Shown: piece by piece, positions 45,501-53,372 of the stretch
How the letters are laid out: each line of letters begins with the position of its first letter
How positions within the stretch are numbered: position 1 is the first letter of the stretch
Assembly (NCBI RefSeq): GCF_900142135.1
Contig: NZ_FQZU01000013.1
Coordinates: 62,001 to 126,000, forward strand
Direction: 5' to 3'
Length of the DNA stretch: 64,000 nucleotides
DNA from: Desulfatibacillum alkenivorans DSM 16219
Lineage (GTDB): Bacteria > Desulfobacterota > Desulfobacteria > Desulfobacterales > Desulfatibacillaceae
Notes under the pieces: generated by a model
Told to the model about the DNA's origin: nothing
Databases searched by the model: none
What the model saw: only the letters and a program-made list of their open reading frames with translations
Position numbers and translations under genes: made by a program

Positions 45501-48500
45501 AAACGGCTCAGCCCGTTTCCAAGGCCATGCCCAAGGTCGAGGACGTCGCAAGGCGGGCAACCGCGCAGCAGGCCAAGGAAGGCGCGTTTATATGGCCTGC
45601 CGGAGAGGTCGCGCGAGACGGCCGTTTTATGGTTGTCATCCCCAAGGGGATCGTTCCCGTCCTTAGCGTAAACGGCAAGGAAGTTCCGTCCAATAAGTTG
45701 GGCGAACAGGTTTTGAATAATGCAACGCGCGCTCAGGTTTTGGCCTGGTACGGCGTGCCCCTGGAGCCCGGCCCTTGTGACGTGACGGTTTCGGGCAAGG
45801 ATATGTTCGGCAACCTGAGGGCCCTGGCCCAAAAGACGTTCGCCCATCCAGGGCCGCCCAAGACCCTGAGAATCGTCCCTTCCGCATCCAGCGTTCCCGC
45901 GGACGGCGGCAAGTCCTCCATGCCCGTTGAAATTCAAATCAACGACAAGGACGGGATAGGCGTGCTGGGCGTGCATTTTGTCACTGTGGAGGCCTCCGAC
46001 GGCCGGTTCCTGGAGCCTGACATCCAGTCCAAAGAGCCGGGCCATCAGGTCCGCGTGGAAAACGGCCGGGCCATGCTTCATCTGCAAAGCAGCTTCAGGG
46101 CGGGCGAGGTTGACCTGGCAGCTACGGCCGGGACCGGTTTAAAAGACAAAACCCAGGTGAGATTCGCCGCGCCGCTCAGGCCCATTGTGGCGGCCGGCCT
46201 GGTGGATTTTTCCGTGCATTTCAACGACATCTCCGAGGAATCCATTCTGCCTACGGATCAGGCGGACTCTTTTGACGAAGAACTGGATTACCGGGGCCGG
46301 GGCGCGGTCTTCCTCAAAGGCAAGGTGAAGGGCGACGTGCTTTTGACCCTGGCTTACGATTCGGATAAAGATGAAGATGAAACCCTGCTTCGGGATATCG
46401 ACCCGGACGAATACTACCCCATTTACGGGGACGCCTCGGTGAAGGGCTACGACGCCCAAAGCCGCAGCGCGCTTTATGTGCGTCTGGAAAAGAATAACAG
46501 CAGCGTCATGTGGGGCGATTACCGCACGGATTACAACGAAAAAAGCCTGGCTCGGGTGGATCGCACCCTCACGGGCGCCAACGCCAATATCGAAGTGGGC
46601 GGGACCAAGGTTTCCGGCTTTTATGCAGAGCCTGACTACGAACGCAGGACCGAGGAAATCCGGGCCAACGGCACGGCGACCTTCTACCGCATCTCCGGCG
46701 CGCCCATCGAGGAAAACAGCGAAACCATCGAGCTCATCACCCGCTCCAGGGACAACCCGGGCCTGATCATAAACACTGTATCCATGACGCGCCTGGACGA
46801 TTACCAGATCGACCCCGTAAGCGGTTATATTACGTTTCACGACGCCATCGCCTCCGTGGACGAAAATAACAATCCCCAGTACATCCGCATTTCCTACGAT
46901 ACGGAAGGCGGGGCCGAGCGCCATGCCGTCTGGGGCGCCAGGGCGGAGCAGCAAATTACGGAAGACTTGTCCGTTGGCGGAACTCACACCCAGGATGAGC
47001 ATCCCGAGGACGGCAGCCGGATTTCCTCCGGGTACGTCAAATACAAGATTAAAGACAAGCACGACGTGGAAGCGGAATACGCCCATATGGTGCATAAAAA
47101 CGGAGATCCCTCCGGCGACGCCATTCGCGTGGACATGGAAAACCAGTGGCACGACAAGTTCAGCACAAAGGCTGAATTCGTGACGGCGCAGCCGGGGTTT
47201 GACAACTCCAGCGGCTCCGGCTCGGCAGGGCGTCAGGAATTGACCGCCGAAGCCGAATACCGGCCTTACACGCACACCACGGTCACCTTGGAAGGCTTGG
47301 AAAGCAAGGATCTCCAGGGCGAGGACGAGCGGATTTCAGCCGGCCTTCTGGCGGAGCGCAAGTTCGGCCTGTGGCATACCGAGGCGGGCGGCCGGTTCAT
47401 CCGTCAGATGGAGACCTCGGACACCGCGGAAGAAGACATATACACCTATCGCCTGGGCCTGGGCAGGGACTTCTACTTGCTTAAACGCAAGGGACAGGCC
47501 GGCGTGTCATGGGAGCAGGACGTCTCCGACGCCGGCAGACGCTCCCTGGAAGCCAACGCCGACTGGCAGGTGCACAAGATGGTCAAGCTTTACGCCAAGC
47601 AGGAGTTGATAAACAGTCTTTCCGGCGTCACCAGCTTGTCCAGCGACGTGGACCGCTCCACAACCACATTCGGCGTGTCCTCTGACTTCATGACCAATAC
47701 CAAGGCCTACTCGGAATATCGCATCCGGGGCGGCTCCAGCGGCCGCGAGCAGGAAAGCGCCACGGGCGTCCGCCGCACTATCGACCTTCAGCCGGGCTTG
47801 TCCTTTTCCCCTCAGTTGGAGTACGTCAACACCCTTGACGGCGAAAACGCAGGCGATGCCTTTTCCGCTTCCATGGGCATGGTGGATAAGAGGTCCAAAC
47901 ACAGCAAAAAATCAGGCCGGCTGGAAACCCGCCTTGGCAAGGACAGCAATATGTACGGCGTGCGTGCAGCCTGGGCGACCCGGTTTTCCAGAAACTGGAC
48001 CGGCGCCGTCAAAGAGGAATTTAATATTGAATTGCCCGACGAAAGCCCGGACGTGCTTCGCCAGGCTCTCACCCTGGGGATAGCCCGCCGGCCCGTCACG
48101 ACCAACAAGTACCATTGGATCGGGATGTACCAGTGGAAGGAATCCCGCAATGCGGACAGCGTGGACTCCAAACGCGCCCACATTGTGTCGTCGCACCACA
48201 ACTATCAGGTCAGGGAAGATTTGATTCTTTCCGGCCGGTTGGCTGGAAAGTGGCAGCGGGTCATGCTTTTTGAGAATTATTACGAGTCTTTTACCTCGTT
48301 GGGTGGGCTTCGGTTGATTTTTGACATCACCGAGTGGCTGGACTTTGATATCCACGGCGGCGCCCTCAATACCGACGGAGACTCCACCCGCTACTCAGGC
48401 GGCGCGGCGATTTTTTTCAACGCCTTCAAGAACGCGCGTCTGGGAGTGGGTTATAATTTCGCCGGGTTCACGGACGAAGACCTGGACGCGGAAAAGTACT

Positions 48501-48580
48501 ACGCCGAAGGACTGTATTTCGGCCTGAGCTACAAGTTCGACGAGTCCTTGTTTGAATGGCTGGCGCCGGACGAGGATTAG
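42596..48580 (+). CDS. outer-membrane beta-barrel protein with N-terminal DUF11/SdrD-like domains
   Basis: 1994 residues from the ATG at 42596 (MIRHKFLYIVVAVLALLL, signal peptide cleaved after SWA, residue 26). The frame is open 40 codons further but without signal-peptide character. Domains: the shared N-terminal domain (ITNQATATYFD; about 28-170), a DUF11 module (about 195-340), a beta region (about 375-520), a carboxypeptidase-regulatory-like domain (about 530-610), another DUF11 module (about 650-775), an SdrD B-like domain (about 787-850, FVDENANKVKDEDE), a linker, an Ig-like domain (about 1090-1190) and about 800 residues of alternating beta strands with aromatic girdles. The last region contains YGDASVKGYDAQ, WGDYRTDY and DYQIDPVSGYITF motifs typical of very large outer-membrane barrels. 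It lacks a C-terminal Phe. I infer that it anchors or exports the DUF11 proteins encoded upstream. Confidence 0.8.
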   Translation: MIRHKFLYIVVAVLALLLAAASPSWAVTPAGVLITNQATATYFDTGKEIAGKTLSNISLVTVGNLYALSLEADQSQDAAAGQYINFQHTLTNTGNTADTYSLSYANQPGDDFDFDTVTIALDTNQNGLIDDGEPEITETDLIPAGESIYLVLGGSVPGTYVAGQTGVIVITAQSQTAAAVSSSNTDTATLNSNEAVFQFSKNSDPECDEAVHPGEDITYSITLTNVGGAAPDFRDIVVDGVIETGFLVEDPLPPNVVVALDVDALAAPVGSKVLVKLDGSGVNDWISFSNATENDLIERVGVLFPDTALGSNESASWQFTVRVISEITPGTTIVNQAEIDKDGDGFTDLYSNEACNTLEEGVEDDPEAENEAVIRFLEPVYSLRVNSTAPDFEDDDDYQDAGLYRLSSYPTYDEVRDGVYLEVHSSSLNTSPVAADVIVVHVVSMLTGDDVYVQLEETGPNTGVFRSRVPITLDTDQTSGGGTCSAANAGGCVLQSMSRDTLRATIEDPGTGFVLVDAAVVDPLGVVFDSVTLDPVANATVSIRTSDGQLALDPDTGGTSVIEPQLTGPDGEYQFPRVYPGTYYIHVQPPGGLNFPSVTPAHTFAGQYTVNAYSYGQNGRQKTPNSGEFILSAGDPALIVDIPLDPDNDGRFVLEKTTTDSSVQVGDFVPYTLTVRNNAGAKLFDTTVRDEIPYGFKYVRGSTKYDGEKAGDPKGEKGPVLVFDVGTLDDGQTLEITYVLMVTPGGLDSDGVNKAQAFTVTGRGVKFNSVKVQAMVDIEQDGLFSDRAILFGTVFVDENANKVKDEDELAVGGVRIYLEDGTWAITDEKGQYSIYGLKPGAHVVKPDPITLPEGMKLSAIDNRFAKDPESRFADLVEGDFHRADFALLPPEENAEALYEAIKKRNASLDDSWVYEAAVEFDGTVFDDTEYEKDHTPASADGDISSGVAYPADKALSDPAAGAPKAEAAETAQPVSKAMPKVEDVARRATAQQAKEGAFIWPAGEVARDGRFMVVIPKGIVPVLSVNGKEVPSNKLGEQVLNNATRAQVLAWYGVPLEPGPCDVTVSGKDMFGNLRALAQKTFAHPGPPKTLRIVPSASSVPADGGKSSMPVEIQINDKDGIGVLGVHFVTVEASDGRFLEPDIQSKEPGHQVRVENGRAMLHLQSSFRAGEVDLAATAGTGLKDKTQVRFAAPLRPIVAAGLVDFSVHFNDISEESILPTDQADSFDEELDYRGRGAVFLKGKVKGDVLLTLAYDSDKDEDETLLRDIDPDEYYPIYGDASVKGYDAQSRSALYVRLEKNNSSVMWGDYRTDYNEKSLARVDRTLTGANANIEVGGTKVSGFYAEPDYERRTEEIRANGTATFYRISGAPIEENSETIELITRSRDNPGLIINTVSMTRLDDYQIDPVSGYITFHDAIASVDENNNPQYIRISYDTEGGAERHAVWGARAEQQITEDLSVGGTHTQDEHPEDGSRISSGYVKYKIKDKHDVEAEYAHMVHKNGDPSGDAIRVDMENQWHDKFSTKAEFVTAQPGFDNSSGSGSAGRQELTAEAEYRPYTHTTVTLEGLESKDLQGEDERISAGLLAERKFGLWHTEAGGRFIRQMETSDTAEEDIYTYRLGLGRDFYLLKRKGQAGVSWEQDVSDAGRRSLEANADWQVHKMVKLYAKQELINSLSGVTSLSSDVDRSTTTFGVSSDFMTNTKAYSEYRIRGGSSGREQESATGVRRTIDLQPGLSFSPQLEYVNTLDGENAGDAFSASMGMVDKRSKHSKKSGRLETRLGKDSNMYGVRAAWATRFSRNWTGAVKEEFNIELPDESPDVLRQALTLGIARRPVTTNKYHWIGMYQWKESRNADSVDSKRAHIVSSHHNYQVREDLILSGRLAGKWQRVMLFENYYESFTSLGGLRLIFDITEWLDFDIHGGALNTDGDSTRYSGGAAIFFNAFKNARLGVGYNFAGFTDEDLDAEKYYAEGLYFGLSYKFDESLFEWLAPDED

Positions 48581-48643
48581 GTTAATTCGGGCGGTTTCGC
48601 CCGTTGCATATATTTTCCCTGTGGGAAGATGTCAAAAGGGGAT

Positions 48644-48680
48644 GGAAAAGCCCCGGGGCCATGGGCCTCGGGGCTTTTCC
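48644..48680. terminator. strong terminator hairpin closing the surface-protein locus
   Basis: A 17-bp stem (48644-48660 with 48664-48680, one G-T pair) surrounds a 3-nt loop and ends in TTTTCC. Its AAAAG/CTTTT ends make it usable from both sides, for the barrel gene (plus) and the reductase gene (minus). Confidence 0.85.
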
Positions 48681-48744
48681 TATTCAAGGGAGAGAGTGAG
48701 TGTGAGCCTGTTTTGTACGGACAGGCTAATCCGCTGACAAATAT

Positions 48745-50472
48745 TTAAACCGGATTGTTGAAATCCGGGGCGCTTTTCTTAAGCATGCCGTATCCGCCCT
48801 GGATGTTGACGGTGTCCGTAATGCCGTGACTGGCCAGCAAGCATTGCGCTTCATACGACCTGGGCCCGGTGTCGCAAATCAGGCACAACTGGCCGGTCCC
48901 GTACCCGTTTCCGTTGATCTCGCCGATCCGGGCGGCAAGCTGGTCCTGAGGGATGTTGACCCACCTGTCGCCGAAGCGTTCCACAAAAGGCTGGGATTCG
49001 GGTTTGCCCCGAACGTCCAGAACGTGAGCCTTGGCCTCGTCAAAGAGCTTCAGAAAATCCGCCACGTCAATGGGCTTGTTTTTGCCCTTAAGAATGTTGT
49101 CCAAGGCATTGCCCGCATTGTTTACAATATCCATGGCCGAAGCAAAGGGCGGCGCATAAGTGACTTCCAACGCCGTGATGTCCGAAACGTCCGGTCCGAA
49201 AGGCAATACCGCGGACACGGCGTCCACCCGGGCTTTTACGGCGTCGCCGTTATGGCCCACGGCCTCCACGCCGAGCACCTTGTGGGTGGTTTTATCCGCA
49301 ATGAGCTTCATGTACATCAATTGGTTGGTGGGGTAAAAATGGGCGCGATCCGCCTGCACAACCACAGCATGCACCGGATCGAATCCAGCGTCTTGGGCCT
49401 GGGCTGCGGTCAGGCCGGCCGAGGCCACGCCCATCTCGAATGCCTTGAGGCAAAAAGCGCCTACGCTGCCTTTAAACTGGGCGTTTCCGCCGGCGATGTT
49501 CGTGCCTATCACCCGGCCTTCCCGGTTGGCCAAAGAACCGAAGGCCATGGGAACTTTTTGGCCGCTGATCAAATGAGTCAGTTCAATGCAGTCGCCTCCG
49601 GCGAAAATATTCGGGTCCGAAGTCCGCAGGGTGTTGTCCACCAGAATGCCGCCGTGCGGCCCAATGGCCAGCCCGGCTTTTGCCGCCAAATCGGCGTTGG
49701 GCCTGACCCCGACAGCCAGCACGACCAACTGGCAGGGGATATCCCGCTTATTGGTCTTGACGCCTTCCACGCCGGTTTCAGGCGTCCCCACAATCCGGGT
49801 TACGGACTCGCCCAGAAGAATCCGGACGTCATGCTCCTCCATATGGTTTTTTACAATCAGGCCCATGTCCGGCCCGATGGCCGTGGGAAGTAAATGCTCC
49901 ATCATTTCCACCAGGGTGGTTTCCACCCCCCATAGGTCGGCCAGGGCTTCCGCCATTTCCACGCCGATGGCGCCGCCGCCGATAACCACCGCCGACTCCA
50001 CCTGGCCCTTGGAAATTTTTTCCTTAATCTCCTTGGCGTTATGCAGATTGGCCACCACGGACACGCCAGGCAGATCCGCCCCGGGAATGGGCGGTACAAC
50101 CGGGTTGGCCCCAGTCGCCAGGACCAGCTTGTCGTAATCCAGCGTTTTTTCTTCACCAGTCGCCCGGTTGCGCACGCTGACGGTCTTGCCTTTTCGGTCT
50201 ATATCCGTCACTTCCGTCCGGCTAAGGACGTTCACGCCCTTGACGGTCTTAAAAAAACGATCGTCGCGAATGGCGTGTGAACTGGTGGAGTACAAGCCTT
50301 CCAGGTCGGCGACGTCCCCGCCCACATAATAAGGAATGCCGCATCCGCCGTAGGAAATCAGGTTATCGCGATCTATCAGGGTAACATGGGCGGACGGGTC
50401 CAGGCGCCTTAACCGGCAAGCCACCTTGGGTCCGAGAGCCACGGCCCCTATGATTAAAACTTTTTGTCCCAT
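48745..50472 (-). CDS. CoA-disulfide/persulfide reductase fused to rhodanese domain
   Basis: 575 residues. The N-terminal part is a pyridine nucleotide-disulfide oxidoreductase: VLIIGAVALGPKVACRLR binds FAD, SYGGCGIPYYVGG carries the single active-site Cys of CoA-disulfide reductases, and VVIGGGAIGVEMAEAL binds NAD(P)H. The C-terminal part (about 475-560) is a rhodanese domain whose loop CDTGPRS has the active Cys in the CxxGxRS pattern. This is the layout of CoADR-Rhd/NADH-dependent persulfide reductases (Npsr), which reduce CoA or protein persulfides and polysulfides. It is the last gene of a minus-strand operon after DsrE-like and TusA-like genes, so persulfide handling in the cytosol is likely. 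GAAGGTGA before the ATG supports the start. Confidence 0.9.
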   Translation of the reverse strand: MGQKVLIIGAVALGPKVACRLRRLDPSAHVTLIDRDNLISYGGCGIPYYVGGDVADLEGLYSTSSHAIRDDRFFKTVKGVNVLSRTEVTDIDRKGKTVSVRNRATGEEKTLDYDKLVLATGANPVVPPIPGADLPGVSVVANLHNAKEIKEKISKGQVESAVVIGGGAIGVEMAEALADLWGVETTLVEMMEHLLPTAIGPDMGLIVKNHMEEHDVRILLGESVTRIVGTPETGVEGVKTNKRDIPCQLVVLAVGVRPNADLAAKAGLAIGPHGGILVDNTLRTSDPNIFAGGDCIELTHLISGQKVPMAFGSLANREGRVIGTNIAGGNAQFKGSVGAFCLKAFEMGVASAGLTAAQAQDAGFDPVHAVVVQADRAHFYPTNQLMYMKLIADKTTHKVLGVEAVGHNGDAVKARVDAVSAVLPFGPDVSDITALEVTYAPPFASAMDIVNNAGNALDNILKGKNKPIDVADFLKLFDEAKAHVLDVRGKPESQPFVERFGDRWVNIPQDQLAARIGEINGNGYGTGQLCLICDTGPRSYEAQCLLASHGITDTVNIQGGYGMLKKSAPDFNNPV

Positions 50473-50490
50473 GTTAAATCACCTTCTTTC

Positions 50491-50850
50491 TTACAGGCTG
50501 ATAACTGCGCTTTCACAGGAAAGACGAATCAGTTCCGTAGCAGGAGCCATTCTGGCGCCGTCAATCAAATCTTCTTCAGCAACGCGGCGAGCCTTGGCGC
50601 AAGGCGTGCACACCAAAATGGGCACTTCATGGGCCTGCAGGTAGGTCAACAGGTCGTCGGCCACGTCGCCGGTGGCGGCGCGGACATGCTCGATCAGGCC
50701 TTCTTTGGCCAGATACACGGCTTCATCCAGCAAAAACATGGTCACTTCCTTGCCTTCCTTATGGGCCACGGTGGCCAGATGAAAAGCGCGGGTGGAACGA
50801 TTGGTGTTATTGGTGCCGCAGGAAAGAGCGATAAGAACTTTGTTGGTCAT
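50491..50850 (-). CDS. DsrE/DsrF-like sulfur-relay protein
   Basis: 119 residues with the DsrE fold: the N-terminal strand KVLIALSCGTNN, a helix with FHLATVAHKEGKEV, MFLLDEAVYLAKEG, then HEVPILVCTPCAKAR with two Cys. DsrE proteins carry sulfur as a Cys-persulfide. The Cys in LVCTPCAKAR occupies the usual active position. I start at 50850, because AAAGGA lies before that ATG and would be inside the gene if the ATG at 50868 were used. It lies between the TusA-like and reductase genes (18 bp before the latter), and this order suggests a persulfide relay. Confidence 0.85.
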   Translation of the reverse strand: MTNKVLIALSCGTNNTNRSTRAFHLATVAHKEGKEVTMFLLDEAVYLAKEGLIEHVRAATGDVADDLLTYLQAHEVPILVCTPCAKARRVAEEDLIDGARMAPATELIRLSCESAVISL

Positions 50851-50886
50851 GGTCTGGTTTCCTTTCATTATAGGCTCGGCGCCTGT

Positions 50887-51117
50887 TTAAAGTTTTCGGA
50901 TGACAGTCCTGTATCCGTTTTCATTCTGGTAATTATCCTCAACAGAGACCACTTCAAATCGTCCGGCCGGAAGTATGGTCTGGATATCCGACGCCGGGCC
51001 TGAGTCGTTGCATATGATCTCCATGGATTCCCCTGACTCCATCTTGTGGAAGTGATTGGTCGCCTGAAGCAACGAAAGCGGTATGATCGTGTCTCTTAAA
51101 TCAAATTGTTTCATCAT
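50887..51117 (-). CDS. TusA-fold protein lacking the CPxP cysteine
   Basis: 76 residues that align to the TusA/SirA fold: FDLRDTIIPLSLLQATNHFHKMESGESMEI, then a C-terminal beta-strand half (RFEVVSVEDNYQNENGYRTVIRK). The family's DxRGxxCPxP loop reads DLRDTIIPLS, so the sulfur-carrying Cys is replaced by Ile and the Pro is kept. The only Cys (EIICNDSG) is elsewhere. It may be a non-sulfur-carrying scaffold or regulator for its DsrE and reductase neighbours. I start at 51117 because the longer frame begins inside the sigma-54 promoter, and a GGGGCC site precedes this ATG. First gene of the operon. Confidence 0.7.
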   Translation of the reverse strand: MMKQFDLRDTIIPLSLLQATNHFHKMESGESMEIICNDSGPASDIQTILPAGRFEVVSVEDNYQNENGYRTVIRKL

Positions 51118-51169
51118 GCGTTCAGGCCCCTTTAATGTTTTGCCTTGCCCTAAAGTCATCCTCCTTATT

Positions 51170-51185
51170 GGCAAACTTGGCGCCA
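51170..51185 (-). promoter_or_regulatory. sigma-54 (-24/-12) promoter of the sulfur-relay operon
   Basis: Read on the minus strand, TGGCGCCAAGTTTGCC matches TGGCAC-N5-TTGCW, with the GG and GC 10 bp apart. It lies just over 50 bp before the ATG of the TusA-like gene, placing the start of transcription near 51158. A divergently transcribed sigma-54 activator gene begins 170 bp away, as expected. Confidence 0.75.
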
Positions 51186-51305
51186 GAACGATTAAAGATT
51201 TAATTAAAATTGCCTAAATTTTTGAATTTAAACAAAAATTTTAGGGGTTCTTGGCGCTGCATATGGATAGGCAGGTAAAATCTTCTGGCTATAGTGGTCC
51301 TGATG

Positions 51306-51345
51306 TGTTAACTTGTTAAACAGAGTTGATGTTAATTTTCTTAAC
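51306..51345 (+). promoter_or_regulatory. two TTAAC/GTTAA inverted repeats, possible activator sites
   Basis: TTAAC-TT-GTTAA (51308-51319) and GTTAA-N5-TTAAC (51331-51345) lie just before the ATG of the sigma-54 activator and about 120-190 bp upstream of the -24/-12 element. That is a normal distance for enhancer-type binding sites. The call is tentative. Confidence 0.4.
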
Positions 51346-51357
51346 ATAGGTGAACAC

Positions 51358-52755
51358 ATGAACAGCTCAGACCTGAACCTCTATTGGAAAACCGTGGTGG
51401 ACACCATCCAGGACGGCGTAATGATCGTCAGCCCGGAAGGAACCATCATATCGGTGAACAAGGGATTTGAAACCATCACCGGCTACTCCCAAAGTGAAGT
51501 TCTTGGGCAGTCCTGCACCTTGCTGGGGTGCAGTTCGTGTGAAATCGCCAGAAACGCGGAGGGCTGCCACTGGTGCGTGATGTTCAAGCACGGCAGGCTT
51601 CGGAGGCAGCGCTGCGCCCTGATTCGCAAGGACGGCACGCCGGTCCGGATTGTGAAAAACGCCTCTGTGCTGAAAGACGGCGAAGGGCAGATTATCGGAG
51701 CGGTGGAGACCATTACGGACATCACCGACCTGACGACCAAGGAAAGCCTGATTGCCTCCTATCGTCAGGAGTTGGACGCCCAGGACCGGTTTTACGGCAT
51801 GATCGGGGCTTCGGCGCCCATGCAAGCCCTGTTTGAGCTGATTCGCAACGCCGGCCAATCGGACGCGCCGGTGATCATCTTTGGAGAAAGCGGAACGGGC
51901 AAGGAATTGATCGCCAAGGCCATTCACGAGGCCGGGTCCCGCAGCCGGTCTCCTTATATAAAGGTGAATTGTGCAGCTTTGAACGAATCGTTGTTGGAAA
52001 GCGAGCTTTTCGGACATGTAAAAGGTTCGTTCACAGGCGCGCACAGGGACCGGGAAGGGCGGTTTGAGGCTGCGGATAAAGGGGACATCTTTCTGGACGA
52101 AATAGGGGATTTGCCCCTGTCCACCCAGGTCAAACTCTTGCGGGTGCTGGAGGAGAAGGTGGTGGAAAGGGTGGGGGACCACAGGCCCATCCAGGTGGAC
52201 GTGCGCATTATATCCGCCACCAACCGGGATTTGCAGGCCCTTATTGCCAAAGGCGAATTCCGCGAGGATTTTTTCTACCGGATCAACGTCATTCCCCTGC
52301 GGGCGCCTTCGCTTCGGGAGCGCAAGGAGGACATCCCGCTTCTGGCCAGGTCTTTTTTCAACCGCATCCGCATGAAAAGCGGCAAGGACATCCAGGGGAT
52401 TTCCAGAGAGGCTATGGACGCCCTGGTCAATTACAACTGGCCGGGTAATGTGCGGGAGCTGAAAAGCGCCCTGGAGTTCGCCTTTGTCTCTTGCCATGAG
52501 GAGTTGATCGAGCCCCGGCACTTGCCCGCGCCCATAGCAGCGCAGCCGGATTGCGCGCCGCCGCAGCCTTTCCCTTTGCATAGCAGGGGGCCTGGCGGCG
52601 CCACATTGGATCAGGTTAAAAAGACGCGCCTGATAGAGGCCTTAACCTCAGCCAGGGGCAACCAATCCGAGGCGGCCAGAATCCTGGGAATCTCCCGCAC
52701 CAGCGTCTGGGCTCAGGCCAAGCGCTACGGCGTCAACCCGGCGGATTATGCTTAA
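51358..52755 (+). CDS. sigma-54-dependent transcriptional activator with Cys-rich PAS domain
   Basis: 465 residues: an N-terminal PAS domain (about 8-125), an AAA+ central domain (about 140-375) and a Fis-type helix-turn-helix (about 420-465, QSEAARILGISRTSVW). The AAA+ domain has GESGTGKE (Walker A), GSFTGA (contact with sigma-54), GDIFLDEIGDLP (Walker B) and the arginine-finger region FREDFFYRIN. Six Cys lie within about 40 residues of the PAS domain (QSC, LGC, SSC, EGC, HWC, QRC), which suggests redox, metal or sulfide sensing. I start at 51358, where AGGTGA precedes the ATG. It probably activates the divergent TusA/DsrE/reductase operon. The signal is unknown. Confidence 0.9.
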   Translation: MNSSDLNLYWKTVVDTIQDGVMIVSPEGTIISVNKGFETITGYSQSEVLGQSCTLLGCSSCEIARNAEGCHWCVMFKHGRLRRQRCALIRKDGTPVRIVKNASVLKDGEGQIIGAVETITDITDLTTKESLIASYRQELDAQDRFYGMIGASAPMQALFELIRNAGQSDAPVIIFGESGTGKELIAKAIHEAGSRSRSPYIKVNCAALNESLLESELFGHVKGSFTGAHRDREGRFEAADKGDIFLDEIGDLPLSTQVKLLRVLEEKVVERVGDHRPIQVDVRIISATNRDLQALIAKGEFREDFFYRINVIPLRAPSLRERKEDIPLLARSFFNRIRMKSGKDIQGISREAMDALVNYNWPGNVRELKSALEFAFVSCHEELIEPRHLPAPIAAQPDCAPPQPFPLHSRGPGGATLDQVKKTRLIEALTSARGNQSEAARILGISRTSVWAQAKRYGVNPADYA

Positions 52756-52763
52756 AGAGGAAG

Positions 52764-53168
52764 TTAGGCTGGTTTATCCGAGTCCAGCACCCCCCGAATC
52801 ATGGACGCCATTTCCTGCTTGACGATGGGCTTCATGAGAAAGCCTTTGACGCCGATGGCCGCCGCGTTCTCTTTGTTGATGCGTTCGCTGAACCCGGTGC
52901 AAATGACAATGGGGATGTCGGGGCGTATTTTCTTCAATTCCACGGCGAGTTGGTCGCCGGTGAGGTGGGGCATGGCCATATCGGAGATGACCATGTCATA
53001 GGAATCTGATTCGGTTTTGAATTTTTCCAGAGCGTCCTCGCCGCTGAGTTGCACAGTCACCTGATAACCCAGCCGCTCCAGCATGACCTGCCCGATTCGC
53101 GCGATGGCGGGCTCGTCGTCCACCAGCAGGATGCGTTCATTTTGAGCATTATATGAAATCGATACCAA
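52764..53168 (-). CDS. single-domain response regulator (CheY-like receiver)
   Basis: 134 residues forming one receiver domain: VDDEP (acidic pocket), DMVISDMAMP with the phospho-acceptor Asp, CTGF and LMKPI with the conserved Lys. There is no output domain. The start is uncertain: a TTG at 53168 follows a stop codon and has no clear ribosome site. No histidine kinase adjoins it, so it is an orphan receiver, perhaps the detached receiver of a phosphorelay. Confidence 0.8.
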   Translation of the reverse strand: MVSISYNAQNERILLVDDEPAIARIGQVMLERLGYQVTVQLSGEDALEKFKTESDSYDMVISDMAMPHLTGDQLAVELKKIRPDIPIVICTGFSERINKENAAAIGVKGFLMKPIVKQEMASMIRGVLDSDKPA

Positions 53169-53228
53169 TGTTATAATTTATCAGAGGGGGTTAGGTCCAG
53201 CTTTTTCATGGAAGCAGTAAAAAGACAG

Positions 53229-53261
53229 CCGAGTCCGGTTTGCCTGGCAAACCGGACTTGG
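53229..53261 (-). terminator. terminator of the thiolase/DUF35 unit
   Basis: A 15-bp stem (53229-53243 with 53247-53261, one G-T pair) around CTG on the plus strand. On the minus strand TTTTT follows within 10 bp. It lies after the DUF35 gene in the direction of transcription. Confidence 0.8.
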
Positions 53262-53372
53262 AGTAGTCGGCGTTAAAAAAAATGGTCGGAGAGATAAAAA
53301 AGGTAAATTTAGGGCTTGACACGTGTGTTATAATATCCGCCTTCCCAATTCAAACAATCTCTTCCCTACATT

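Noticed and set aside
43262-46087. Long minus-strand open frame (941 codons) opposite the barrel protein
   Set aside because: Shadow of the coding strand. The plus-strand gene has signal peptide, domains and conserved motifs.
53314-53334. TTGACA and TATAAT hexamers close together on the plus strand
   Set aside because: They are only 7 bp apart, so they cannot act as one promoter, and no plus-strand gene follows.
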